The notes beneath the pieces were generated by a model, which worked only from the letters and a program-made list of their open reading frames with translations, was not told where the DNA came from and searched no databases. Positions 37,217 through 48,280 of a stretch of DNA of 64,000 nt are shown here, one piece after another; the first letter of the stretch is position 1; the number at the start of each line of letters is the position of its first letter. Source of the DNA: Hydra vulgaris (Eukaryota; Cnidaria; Hydrozoa; Anthoathecata; Hydridae); the NCBI RefSeq assembly GCF_038396675.1, contig NC_088926.1, positions 20,570,001 through 20,634,000 of the forward strand. The letters run 5' to 3'. Position numbers and translations under genes: made by a program.

Positions 37217-37876
37217 AAACGCAAAAACTAAATGGGAAGAATACAGATATATGATTAGATTATTGTATTGTCGTATTTGATAGCAACATCAAAGTTATAT
37301 AAAAATATTAGTATCAAGTTAAAATACATACTACTTGTCGTAATATCAACGAGCCTCTCATCACAAATACAAAGATATTACATCAGTACAAAAAGATTTA
37401 TGTTCAATTTAAATTCTGACCATCAAAACCAAGACATTCTTTGATGAAGTCTGAATTCTATTATTGAATTGTTATTTGTAAATTTAAGATAGCGTTAAAA
37501 AGATTTTTATCCCCCTCTCTGGTGTCTAGTGGTAAAAAAGTTTCCAATCTCTAAATATATCTCTAATATATTTACACTTCATTACGTTACAATTCTGTTA
37601 CTTAATATAATGCAATGTATAATATACAAAATGTAACATTATATAACGTAGTTTAACAAGTTTAACAAAGTATAACGTAATTTAACAAATAATGTTTCTT
37701 ATCAAAAAAACTCAACATTGCTTTTTAAAGTAAAATAAAACAATTGTTTCTTTAAATATACACATGTTATTGTCAAGGAAACTCTTAGAACGCTATGAAA
37801 TTTTATCGATAAATGGTATATTATAGTTTCAGTGATATATCAAGTTTTATATAATATATCTTTGTTTTAGTGATAT
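37217..37876. other. Non-coding between elements
   Basis: AT-rich with no gene. It contains GATATATCAAGTTTTATA-type motifs near 37,835 that recur at 39,460-39,515, flanking the inserted hAT. Confidence 0.45.
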
Positions 37877-39457
37877 CAGTGGCGGATCCAGGTCCTTGTC
37901 CTAGGGGGGTAATTTGACCAACAACAAAAAAAATCCGCTTATATTTCTTTCAGATTTTTTATTTGATTATTTAGAATAATTTAAGAAAAGTTTGCTTATA
38001 AGTATTTTGAATGTTTCTGTATATAAATATCTTGAAAAAATCAAAAAATGAAAGTTATTATTTAGTCTGTTATAAGGGACGGATTCATATCCTCGATTGC
38101 CCTAGAAAGAAAAATTTTGGGGGCCCTAAACTCTTCTAAATACCACAATTTTTTTTAAACGATATCCCATTTAAAAATTGAGCCCGCTAAAATCATGGTA
38201 CACAGGCTGCAGTCCTGTCTGCTTATAGGTAAATCTGGCCCTATCTGTAATGTGCAACAAAATATTATTTTTATTATATTCTTTTTATTAATAAAGACTT
38301 TTATAAATTTAACAAACAACAATATAAAGTTGAGCTTTCTAGTTTCCGAAGATGCAAAACTATCAATAATCTTTTCGACATTTATGATACAATCTCTATG
38401 GATATGTATCCTAGCTTATCCATTTAATCGTTCTTATCCTATATTGGATCTCAACCAAGTTTTAAGTCCTTTTAAAACCGAGAAACTCCGTACTCCTGAA
38501 GAAACGCTAAAACGCTCTTGCTTTTTGATTGCGTCTTTCCATTTTAGCTCCCAAAATTCAAATTCTGAAAAAACTTTCATTAGTTAGACATTCTCATCAA
38601 CAGTGTTTATGTTGGGCAGCCCTTTCATAAAACTCAGTATATAACTAATTATGGATGCTGTTAACTCTGTTTTTGTTTTATTTAATAAATTTCTTGGTAT
38701 TGCTACACTTAATTCAAAAGAGTTTAAGGTTTCATCAGAAAATCTGAAATATAAATCTAGAACGGTAAATAAACATTGACTCTATAGTAAGTTAGAGGAT
38801 CATTGGTATTGAGGTTTGCGCGATTAGTTTGTTTTCCTGTAATTCGTGGAATCTTGATTTTTTAACCTAAGTCTTCTAGTAACTTTGATATAGTCATAAA
38901 TATAGCATTAAAGTTTTCTTCTGACGTCTTTTACTTAATATCTTTATAGTATGTTTAAGAATAGTTTTGGCATATTCATCACCTATAAAAATTATACGAC
39001 AAATTAAAATTAAATTAATAAAAACAAAATTTACTATTAAAACGAAACCTATATAATATTTTTCGTAAGTTTTTCAAAACTGTTTTAGAAAATTTTCAAA
39101 ATAGAACGATAGTAATTTACAGTTTTTTATTGTTATCTAATTATATAATAGAATGAATTAATGATGATAACATTAAAATGTTTCGAAACTTTCATCGTTT
39201 TTCTTCGATATCGTAAAAATGTTAAAAATGCAACAATTTTTTTGTAATGTAATAGTTTTAGTTTTGCTTTAGTTTTAGTTTTTGTTTTAATTTAAAAAAA
39301 GTAAATAGTTAGCTGCAGAATATTTTTTTGTATTTTGTTTTTTCTTTTAAAAATTTTTCAATAATATTTTGATGTTTGATATTTCTTATTGGGGTTAGTT
39401 ACCCCACCACCGTACTCTTTGTATCCCCCACCACCTTATTCTTTGTATCCGCCACTG
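37877..39457 (-). mobile_element. Non-autonomous hAT, CAGTGGCGGAT ends, copy 1
   Basis: Ends CAGTGGCGGATCCAGG and GTATCCGCCACTG are inverted, and a perfect 8-bp duplication, AGTGATAT, flanks them (37,869-37,876 and 39,458-39,465). CAGTGGCGGA-type ends with 8-bp duplications are a known hAT arrangement. The element is 1,581 bp. Minus-strand coding at 38,270-38,590 is the C-terminus of a hAT transposase. Duplicate at 56,303-57,883. Confidence 0.93.
38270..38590 (-). pseudogene. hAT transposase C-terminal fragment, copy 1
   Basis: On the minus strand, KVFSEFEFWELKWKDAIKKQ, then VRSFSVLKGLKTWLRSNIG, a stop, ERLNG, a stop, and ARIHIHRDCIINVEKIIDSF. This is the hAT dimerisation region (ERSFS-LK-LKT-LR-TM-EERLNGLA pattern). 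The plus-strand frame at 38,195-38,587 is the antisense shadow of this. The rest of the transposase is absent or unrecognisable. Confidence 0.75.
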
Positions 39458-39531
39458 AGTGATATATCATAGTTTTAAATGATAAATCAAGTTTTATCGA
39501 TATATGATATATCATAGGGTACCACTTTAAA

Positions 39532-40647
39532 TAAGGCTGTTAACGGGTACCCGGTTGCCCGGGTACCCGCCGGTTGGTTATTGCCCGGGCACCATTATCA
39601 AATAACGGGTAACCGTTGTTAATACAAAAAAGCAAAAAGTTTCAATTTACAAATTATTAATTCTAATTTTTTTGTAAGCTTTTAACCATTAATTGAAATA
39701 AAACAATTTAACAATATAAAATTGATATGTAAAATAAGATCTTGAAGAAAAAGTTCTGATTTCTTTATCATCGTTAGTTTTTCTGAAAACTTTAATAAAA
39801 ACGTTCGGAAAGTTGTTTGATTTTCTGATTCGGAAACCCAATTTTTTACTCTTAACTTTATGTAAAATGTTTTCTTTTAAGTAAATGAGAACTCCTCCAA
39901 CTTGTTTCTTAGCATGTCTCTAAAGCAAAATTTTATGAAAACATAGAAGTTAAAGAGTAGAATTCTCTCGAAGATCTTACAAAGAATTCCAAGTTTCAGT
40001 TAAGAAAATTATATATAAAATGTTTTCAGTTTCTTATTAAAAAGGTATGCAGTTTTTCGAAAAAAAAATTTTAAAAAGAAGTTTAGGTGCGCGTAGTAAC
40101 TTTATTGTAAATAAATAGAATGCTATACAAAAAATTTGTAAACAATTAAAGTTTTGTAAAAGCTAGTTGTTGTTTTTTCTTCTTCATGCTTACTTTTAAA
40201 AACATTAATTATGTTTTAAAAACATTTTAAAACACTAATTTTATAGAAAAAAAATGGGTAAAGTATCAAAAGTGTGGTCTTATGCAGACCGAATCGATAA
40301 GAACAGGGTGAAGTGCAAGCAATGTGAGGCGATTTTGACAGCGAAGGGTGGCAACACAAGCACTATCCGACGCCATCTTACTAGAACACATCATATGGAT
40401 ATTGATAGCATAGGCAGTTTGGGCGCGCCAAGCATTTTGTCTTTCATTACGGCTTTGCGGCCTAAAATGACGAAAGAAAGAGAACTAGTTTTGGGTCAGA
40501 AAATAGCAGACTTCATTGCTCGTGATGCACACCCGATAAGTTTAGTTGAAGGTGATGGATTTCTTAGTTTGTTGATCCAGACTATGTTGTTAAACTCGTT
40601 TGACTTCCATAAAGCTGAAAAAAAAAGATACAACGAGACGGTCAAGT
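39532..40647 (+). mobile_element. BED-finger hAT, 5' part, truncated (copy 1)
   Basis: Begins TAAGGCTGTTAACGGGTACC, right after the target sequence ACTTTAAA (39,524-39,531), with GGGTACCCG-type palindromic subterminal motifs as in the complete copy at 57,958-60,653. Sequence identity with that copy stops abruptly at 40,647 and no right end or second target copy is present here, so the element was cut by the duplication breakpoint rather than inserted independently. Confidence 0.9.
40254..40647 (+). pseudogene. BED-finger hAT transposase, truncated (copy 1)
   Basis: Starts MGKVSKVWSYADRIDKNRVK. The BED zinc finger has CKQC, then a GGNTSTIRRHLTRTHH block (C-x2-C, H-x4-H). It continues PKMTKERELVLGQKIADFIA and ends at YNETVK, where the duplication breakpoint joins it to unrelated sequence (LLQRVL, stop at about 40,667). 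About 132 codons are genuine transposase. Confidence 0.9.
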
Positions 40648-41083
40648 TGCTGCAAAGGGTCCTCTAACAGTGGTAGTGGTAAAAAAAATCAGCCTCCATC
40701 TTTCTGCTTGATTGCGACGCCTAGAGTTAAGACTTAAAGCCTTGGTGAAATATTACAAATTATCTGCAATCTCTATTTTTTTTAATTTTAGTTATCATCA
40801 ACTTTTTTGAAAAATTGCTTTTCAATTAATGAGTTTTTTCAACTGTTACATTTTGTTTTGTCTATATATAGTTTGCAATTTAATTGGTCCAAATATAGTT
40901 GGCTAGTTAACAACTTTTGTTGGAGAGAAAACTCATAATTTTAAAGTATATAATAGATCAGTCTTAGTGAAACTATTGACTTTCTCTACCGTGACTTCTA
41001 TAATAATAATTATATAACTCATGACTTCTTATAGAGATTAACTTGCAAAGTTAAAAAAAAATTTAAGTAAATTAAATAATTCA
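40648..41083. other. Spacer start, non-coding
   Basis: The first 4.3 kb after copy 1 is not duplicated. This part is AT-rich with no recognised gene. Bases 40,648-40,740 are GC-richer and might be a fragment of another repeat, unidentified. Confidence 0.45.
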
Positions 41084-41368
41084 TCAAATCAATTGACTAA
41101 ACCAAAGCCTGTTTTCAATTTCTGATTGTTGACAAGTAAATAATAATGTATACTTACGATGAACTTTTTCTTTAACAGTTTTCTGTTTATAAGGCAAGCA
41201 GATCTTCTGAACTTTATGTAGACCAACAGCATTTTTTTTTTTAATTGACTTAGGACGCCCTCTCGATACAAACTTGGATGGAAATTGAATTTGGGAGAAA
41301 TCAAGTTGGTTCTCCGGTATTTTAGCAGTATCACATGATAGTTTTATTGAATTACTTACACAATCCAA
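41084..41368 (-). pseudogene. Possible ZSWIM-like/MULE protein tail
   Basis: A minus-strand open segment contains SQIQFPSKFVSRGRPKSIKK and NAVGLHKVQK. A SKV-RGRPKG...IGLPK tail is, from memory, common after the SWIM zinc finger of MULE-derived ZSWIM-like proteins in animals. No SWIM finger or catalytic domain is visible, so this is a tentative call. Confidence 0.3.
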
Positions 41369-41689
41369 CTGATTGAAATTTATAATTTCTTTTTTATGTT
41401 TTCCAGTTTCTTTTCTAACTTCTAGAAATAAATGATCATCAACAATTGATTCTATTATAAGTTTTTATTTCATAAAACATCTTTCAAAAAGAAATTACAG
41501 TATTGCCTGTTGTGCCAGTTAACAAGAGACACATCTGATGGTTTTATGCTTACATTTACTATCTATTAAATACTGGCCTACATTTATATATTTTTAAACT
41601 CTAATTTACTTCCAACAAGATTGCAAGAGCTACTTTAAAATAGAGAATAAGTTAAAACACTAGGAAACGTACATCTAAAGACTTAAAAA

Positions 41690-42530
41690 GTTGTAAGTTG
41701 CATAAGAAAAGAAAACATGAAGATAGGTATGAGTTATAAGGTTTTTTTGATGTTCAAGGAAAAAAAGCTGGATTAATAAAAGTTTTTATAACATGAAGGT
41801 ACAGATACAGTAAAAGGATGCAATTTGTTGAATAAAAAGCCAGTCAAGAATGAGTTTTTGCTAACTGCTGAGATGATAGCTCATTTGTTGAGATGATAGC
41901 TCCTTTGACTATTGACCATGATCGTATTTGTAGAAAAAGGAAATGCAACCTTACAACAATGGGAGAGTGCCTCAAGCATGGCAGATAAAGTAGGTCTAAT
42001 TACATTAACAATGTGGTTTTAGACTTTGTCTGAGGATCGGGTTGTTATTCGTCAGTATAGGATTGCCAACAATATTGTAATATTTTTTTGCAGTAAATAA
42101 ATGATAATTTTTTGTCTATCAAAAATGGTGAATTTTAAGTCCAGAAATTAATCCATAAGCCACTACAAGCATTAGGCTATTATAAAAAGGAGATCAGATT
42201 TAAAATCGGCTGCTTGTTCTAAGCAATCAAAAAGTGAAGATTTTTTGTCAAGACAAGAGTATAAAGTTCAGTAGTCAGCAAATAGAGCCACTTTAGATTT
42301 CATGAAGATAGTTATTGTAGATAAGAAATGTTACAGGAGCAAAGATAGAACCTTGTGGTACCCTTAAAGTTACTTGAAATAAAGAAAAGGATAGGCCTTC
42401 AAGAATAACTTTACTACTGCAGTTAGAAAGAAATAATTTAATAATTTCAAAACCTTTATATAAAAAAACTAATAACCAAGTGAAGACTAATCATAGGATA
42501 GTTAGAGAAGTCAAAGTGTTTTCTAGAGAT
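41690..42530 (-). mobile_element. Antisense LINE fragment (RT to 3' region)
   Basis: The reverse complement follows the LINE at 12,540-13,600 with gaps. It has LSFSLFQVTLRVPQG-like motif B sequence (about 42,345-42,400), a decayed ALFADY-type motif C (about 42,280), TLYSCLDKKSSLFDCLEQAA (about 42,200-42,270) and C-terminal remnants to about 41,690. It is more decayed than the LINE at 10-13.7 kb. Further upstream RT sequence may reach 42,610. Confidence 0.65.
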
Positions 42531-43117
42531 TTGAAAAATTGGAACCATTTATAGATGTTTTTGTAAAAAAGATGAAAAGAATGATTAATATTTAATAAAG
42601 CAACTGTTCAAGATGGTGAAAAATGTGGAGTAGGGTGAGGCTTGTCTTAAAATTGAAGAGAAGTAATAAAAGCTTCCAAACTTTTATTCCAGAAGGAGTT
42701 CTTCCAAGAAGCTTCCAAGATGCTCTTTATGCATACATTTTATGGATATATACATGTTTGCTATTTATTGAAATGCTGGCATACAATATGTTTTCATTGT
42801 TATATAAACTTTATATGGTGTATTCATATGGTGTAGTATTTGCCAAAAGAGAAGATGACCAGATGGATGTGTGGTGTGACACTAGCAAGACAAGAAAAGG
42901 AGGCATAACCTTATATAGATTGGAAAAAAAATTGTATCGAACAACGTTTGTTAGAGAGGATTAAAGTAATTTAGGTATCAGCATGTAGAGAGGTAGCAGC
43001 TTTAGTAGAAAATGGTAGTGAGAAGTAAGAAAACTTGAAGAGAGTGCCATACATATTGTATGAATGAGTTTTAGTTAAGAAAAAAAATGCTCTAGATTGT
43101 TCATACTAGAAAAATAG
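42531..43117. other. Non-coding, possible LINE remnant
   Basis: No gene supported. An open frame at 42,623-42,964 (plus) has no recognisable motif and is bordered by antisense LINE sequence. Confidence 0.35.
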
Positions 43118-43140
43118 CATAAAAAAGGAAGGCTAAAGCC

Positions 43141-43227
<87 letters not shown>

Positions 43228-43580
43228 CAATGATGATGATTATCACCACCATGAAGATGATGATGATAATAATGATCATTATCATCATCAGCCTTTATCC
43301 TTCCTTTTTTATCTTGTTGATGATGATGATCATGCTCATGATGATAATAATGATGATGATCATCATTATCATCATGAACATTTCTATCATAGTCTATTTT
43401 CTATCATTTCTATTTTAGTCTATTTTCTTTCTATCAAAGAAAGAAATGCAACCTTACAACAATCGGAGAGTGCCTCAAGCTTGGCAGATGATGATGATGA
43501 TGACAATGATGATAATGATAATGATGATCATCATCATGATAATAATGATGATTATGATGATTATTTTGATCATAATGATA
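43118..43580. repeat. (TGA)n arrays with inverted flanks
   Basis: A pure TGA trinucleotide array at 43,141-43,227 is followed by imperfect ATG/TCA arrays to about 43,580. The flank AAAAAAGGAAGGCTAAAGCC (about 43,121) recurs inverted near 43,288-43,310, so the array sits in a large hairpin. At 43,440-43,489 a 45-bp piece of antisense LINE (AATGCAACCTTACAACAAT) is embedded; the same piece is at 41,941. Confidence 0.8.
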
Positions 43581-44940
43581 TTTATATATGCATATATATA
43601 TACAAAATATAACATGAATTTTAAATAAAATAAATATACTTTAGGGTGCATAAATGTTTATGCAACCCCGGTCAAAACCTCGCCATCCAGCTATATTTTT
43701 CAAACCCGGTCCCGAGCCTGGTCAAATATCAACCCCAGTCACTTACTAGCCTCAGGTAAGTCACTGGCAAAAATACAACATTGGCCCGAAGCAAGTATGT
43801 ATGTGTAGCAAGCAAGCAAGTATACCTTTCATTTTGATGAAAGATGTGTTGTTCAAGGTTGAATCAATGTGAATGTTAATTATTTGATTCAATGTGAGAG
43901 ATTGCTTAAATGTCCGGTAGAAGAAAAACAAACATATACTGCTAGAAAAAAAATAGTTGATGCAGAGGAAAAAATACTCATAAGTATTCAGAGTTGTAAT
44001 GCAAAACGTTGGAAAAAGTGTAGACATTGTTGGAGAAGGCTGTATTAAAATACTAATTGGAAAAACAATTGCAAAGACAATTGCATTGGAAACAAGGTAG
44101 ATGACTCATTTTTAAAAATTTCTAAACTAAATGGACATAATGAAAACGCTTTATCTGTTGTGAATAATGTTACTGGACCAGCAGAGCTAATAACCAGGAA
44201 TGAATTGAAATAGCTGTCGGTACAGCTTTATTAGGCTAGCCTGCTGGTTCTCCTGGTATATCAGCTGAAATGCTGAGTTGTGATGTGGGTGTAGAGTGAC
44301 TGTCATCTCATGTGATGTGGGTGTAGAGTGACTGTCACATGTCAGATGAATTACATTTAGGTTAAACCTCAAATGATTGTACAAAAAATCAAATAAAAGT
44401 TTATAACAGGTGGAGACGTACTAGAAATTGAAATGGATTTATCAATAAACCACAGTTTGGTTCAAGTTTAAAAGATGTTTTTTGGAAAGGTAATAAGATC
44501 AAGTGTGCCCAAAGTGAGTAGAAGACAGTAATGATTGTATTATGTATTGATTTTGTCCTATTTCTGTTTTGTTTTGGTTAAATCAGATTTTTTTTTATTT
44601 ACAATTTTGGAAAATTACATGTTACATGTACAAAGTTACATGAATTAAATATTGTCAAACCTATAATACCTTTACAAGGAACTATAAAGTTTTGAACTAC
44701 ATTGCTTTTAACTTCACCACTGCAACCTGGTCTTTCAAAATTATCATTCAAAATAAAACAACTTATCTTCATAAAATAAACAATTAAGGAAAATAAACAA
44801 AAGTATACCATATAGTTTGGAACTGTATTGCTTTCAACTTCTCCACTGAAACCTGGTCTTTCAAACTATAATTGCAAATAAAACAATTTAACTTTAGAAA
44901 ATAAATAATTTTGAAAGAAGAAAATGAGCAAACATGTACC
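43581..44940. other. Spacer end, short tandem repeats, no gene
   Basis: Two 32-bp units (TGTGATGTGGGTGTAGAGTG core) start at 44,279 and 44,311. Two diverged units of about 140 bp lie near 44,665-44,785 and 44,803-44,913, sharing CTGGTCTTTCAAA and CTGCAACC/CTGAAACC blocks. No coding region recognised. Confidence 0.6.
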
Positions 44941-45183
44941 ACAAAAAATTGTAATAGTATATTATACTCCGTGTTTGAGCGATAGAATTTGCATAAATCA
45001 TTTAACTCTAATAGCTAATACAGTTTTTCCACTATCATTGTATTTTACAATAAATTTTGATTTAATTAGCACTTTAACTGGATTTCTGCAGATATTAAAA
45101 TTTCTCATGTAAAATCTATCGGTCGTCCAGAGTAAGAAACACCACAAGTCAGTGACTTAAGGTGTTTCAATACAACGCACGCT

Positions 45184-45804
45184 GTAAGGCCTGTTTTTTT
45201 TTTTTTTTTTCTGGCTGCAAGCAACCACTAATAAGTTGGGAGTTACTAGAAAAAAGAAAGGAGTTATAGACCAAGAAAACGGTTGACAGAAGACTTAAAA
45301 TGTTGAAGGTTGTATAGGAAAACATAAAGGTGGGAGTTAGTTCCAAAGGGGTAAGGTGCGCGGTAAAAAACTAGACGAATAAAAGTTTTTAGACCAGTCA
45401 AACAGCAATGAATTTTAGCTAATAGAATTAGGGATAATAGCTCCTTTGAGTATCAACCATGATAGTATTTGTTGAAAAGAAAAAAAGATATACCTTTTTA
45501 AAACAATGGAAAAAAATTTCAAGCTTAGTGGATAGGGCTGTTCCAACTACGTTTACAATGCGTTTTTGGACATTGCCTAGAATAATATAGGAATGTTAAC
45601 AGTACTACGATAGTTGTTTGCAGTAAAAAACTGAGTTTTTTTGGAGTTAAAATTTACAAGTCACTATAAGCTTAAATCTGTTACAGAAGTGAAATTAGAT
45701 TCAAGATCGGCTGCCGGTTCTATACGATTGAAAAGAAAAGACTTTTTGTCAGTACAGGAGTATAAAGTTGAGTCATTAGCAAAAATTTGTTTGATTTATT
45801 AAAA
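45184..45804 (-). mobile_element. LINE 3' end, antisense (copy 2)
   Basis: Duplicate of 26,780-27,400, with the same 17-base tail. Next to the tail the sequence is CTGG instead of ATGG. 5'-truncated and decayed. Confidence 0.75.
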
Positions 45805-46586
45805 GAACTTTTATCTAACAAAAAAAAATAATCGGTGCTTGACTTATTTTAGTAACAAAGTGGCTTAAGGTTTTTCTGAAATGACCTGTTTATTTGTTTT
45901 ATCGCTACGCCGCTTAAGCCGAACGTGGTTTTTGATTGTAACTAAATTAGCTCAATATTGTTTCTAGTTTTGATTTAAATGATTCTATTTAAATAATTGC
46001 CTAATGAAACAAGATAATTTTTTGTAGCGCTCTTTATTCAGAGTTATAAACTTATGTTTACTTCAAGGTGGTGGTAGTGTAATAATTTTCAAAGCAGTTT
46101 CCCCTCATGTTTAAATTGGGTGAGTCGTTCGTAAAGTTAACGAGGCATTACATAAGAAGTACAGAGTAAGTCCGGTAAATTATTTTTACGGATTATATAT
46201 TATTATGTAAATTATACGTACGGATTAAATTATCTTAACAAAGTTTGCCACCAGACCAGTCCGGTATAATATTAAAAAAAAATACTTTTCAAGATGCTTT
46301 GTCAAATTTGTATTTTTAATGCTTTTAATAATTTTTTTTAAATTAAAGGCTAATTTTCAAAAATAATAATATACAAAAATAACAAAAGAAAAAGGTCAGG
46401 TTTATTTTCACAAAATAAATTTTACTTAATAGAAATAATATAACCAGACTAAATTATATATAATAAAATAATACGGGTTGCAATATTAAGTTGATTTCTA
46501 GATTTACAATAACACAATCGAAAAAAAGAAAGTTTAAAAAAAAGGTAAAAATAAGAGCAACAACTTGCTATTTAAAACGAAACTAA

Positions 46587-46687
46587 TTAAGTATAAGCAT
46601 TATAATTGTCTGTTTCGTAAGTACCTTCAACCATAGCATGAAGAAGACAAACAGATGCTGATTGCGACTGTCGAGGTGGTAGATGAA
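46587..46687 (-). CDS. Candidate terminal exon (copy 2)
   Basis: Same 101-bp exon as 28,183-28,283, with acceptor, reading frame and stop preserved. No differences were noticed between the two copies in the coding bases. Confidence 0.45.
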
Positions 46688-46787
46688 CTGCAAAAATTTA
46701 AAAATAAAATCACATTTTTCAAAATAATTTGCAAAATTTCAATATATTAGTTGAAACACTTAAAGACTTTAAATAAACGTTACATAC

Positions 46788-46822
46788 CCTCTTCAATTGA
46801 TGACCCAGACCAATAAGGACTT
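46788..46822 (-). CDS. Candidate penultimate exon (copy 2)
   Basis: Same as 28,384-28,418, with donor GTATGT and acceptor CTGCTTAG retained. Confidence 0.4.
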
Positions 46823-47460
46823 CTAAGCAGCAATTTTACCAAGAAAACATTACAACTAATATTACCTTGTATAAAAACCAATGAGAACGGTTTCAAGAAA
46901 TTTTCTGCAGCATTAATCAAAATTTTTTTTTAAACTAACGTTCAGTAGTAGTTAAACAAGAGTTCATGGCATGTAACAACTTTAAAATCCATCGCATTGT
47001 TCTAAAAATATGAGCTAGCTAAAATAAACATAAACTAGTTATGCACTACTACATTTGAAACAAAAACGATTTTATTATTTTCAAAAAAACACAAAAAAGC
47101 AAGACACTTTTTGTGTTTTTTTTTGGTGCCCATATCAGGCCAAGGTTATCAAAACAGCTCATGTATGTTTAAAATTTATAATCTAATTCATAATTATACA
47201 AATAAAAGTATTAGTAATACAAATAAAATTTCGTGTTGAAATAGGAATATAAAAAACACCCTAAAATCCTTATTAAATGTCTTTAGTCATGAAAAGTGGA
47301 GAATTTAAAAGTCAAAAGTCATCAACAGCACAAAGAATCGTAGTAGCTCAATAAATACTTAGTTAAAATTGTAGCAAAAATCAACAAATTTTATACAATG
47401 TTGTAAGAGTCTGTGAATGCAGAAGACAGGTTCTTGCATTGTAAGTCTAAGCGCAAGGCA

Positions 47461-47778
47461 AAACAAGATGTATACAAAGGGGTTAGATGTATACAAAGTT
47501 CAATCAAACAAACAAGATGGTATAAAATGAATGTAGAATTCAGAGTTGTGAAGCAAATAGTTACAAAATATATAGATTTTGTTAAAGGGTGACAAGATGT
47601 ATACAAAGTTCTGACAAGATGTATACAAAGATGATAAGATCTATACAAAGATTTGACAAGATACCCTGACAAGATGTATACAAAGTTCAATCAAACAAAC
47701 AGAAGGTATAAAATGAATGGAGAATTCAGAGTTGTGAAGCAAATAGTTACAAAATATATAAATTTTGTTAAAGGGTGT
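47461..47778. repeat. Two-level tandem repeat (copy 2)
   Basis: Duplicate of 29,059-29,376 with the same number of short and long units and point differences (for example GATCTATAC for GATGTATAC). Confidence 0.85.
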
Positions 47779-47935
47779 AGTAAAGGGCTAGATGGAAAAA
47801 TATATACAAATAAAGTTTAAGTAAAAACAAGTTGGATGGCTCATTTTGAAAAATTGCTAAATGAAGAGTTTGAAATGATCAAGGAAGGCGAATAAGATTA
47901 GAGGACCAGAAGATAAAAAGCAGTTATGTTCTGAA

Positions 47936-47996
47936 AATTTTATTGCAAAGACTAACACATAATGTTCATTATGTGTTAGATCTTTGCAATAAAATT
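47936..47996. repeat. 61-bp palindrome (copy 2)
   Basis: Duplicate of 29,534-29,594, identical arms. Confidence 0.85.
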
Positions 47997-48280
47997 GTTA
48001 AAATATAAATCCGGAAGATTTGAAGCATAAAATCAAGCCATGGCTGTTCTAATTATTAAATTTTAAAGGTTGGCAATCATATCATGCTTGCAAAACTTTT
48101 TCACTGTTGTAAAGAACAACTGCAAAAAAGATGTTGGATAAAAAAAATTAATGTTGGATGGTAAAGATTTGTAAATGTAGGGTGGTTTATATCAAGTAAT
48201 AAACTTGCTTGAACAAGCGATGAAGGTTTTAGAAAGAACTATTGCAAGAACATACAACAATATAAGAAGCAGTGTGTGTA

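Noticed and set aside
38195..38587. 130-residue plus-strand open frame, copy at 56,621-57,013
   Set aside because: The opposite strand encodes a recognisable hAT dimerisation region, so this frame is its antisense shadow.
43143..43628. Open frames with long poly-Met runs
   Set aside because: They come from the (ATG)n/(TGA)n trinucleotide array.
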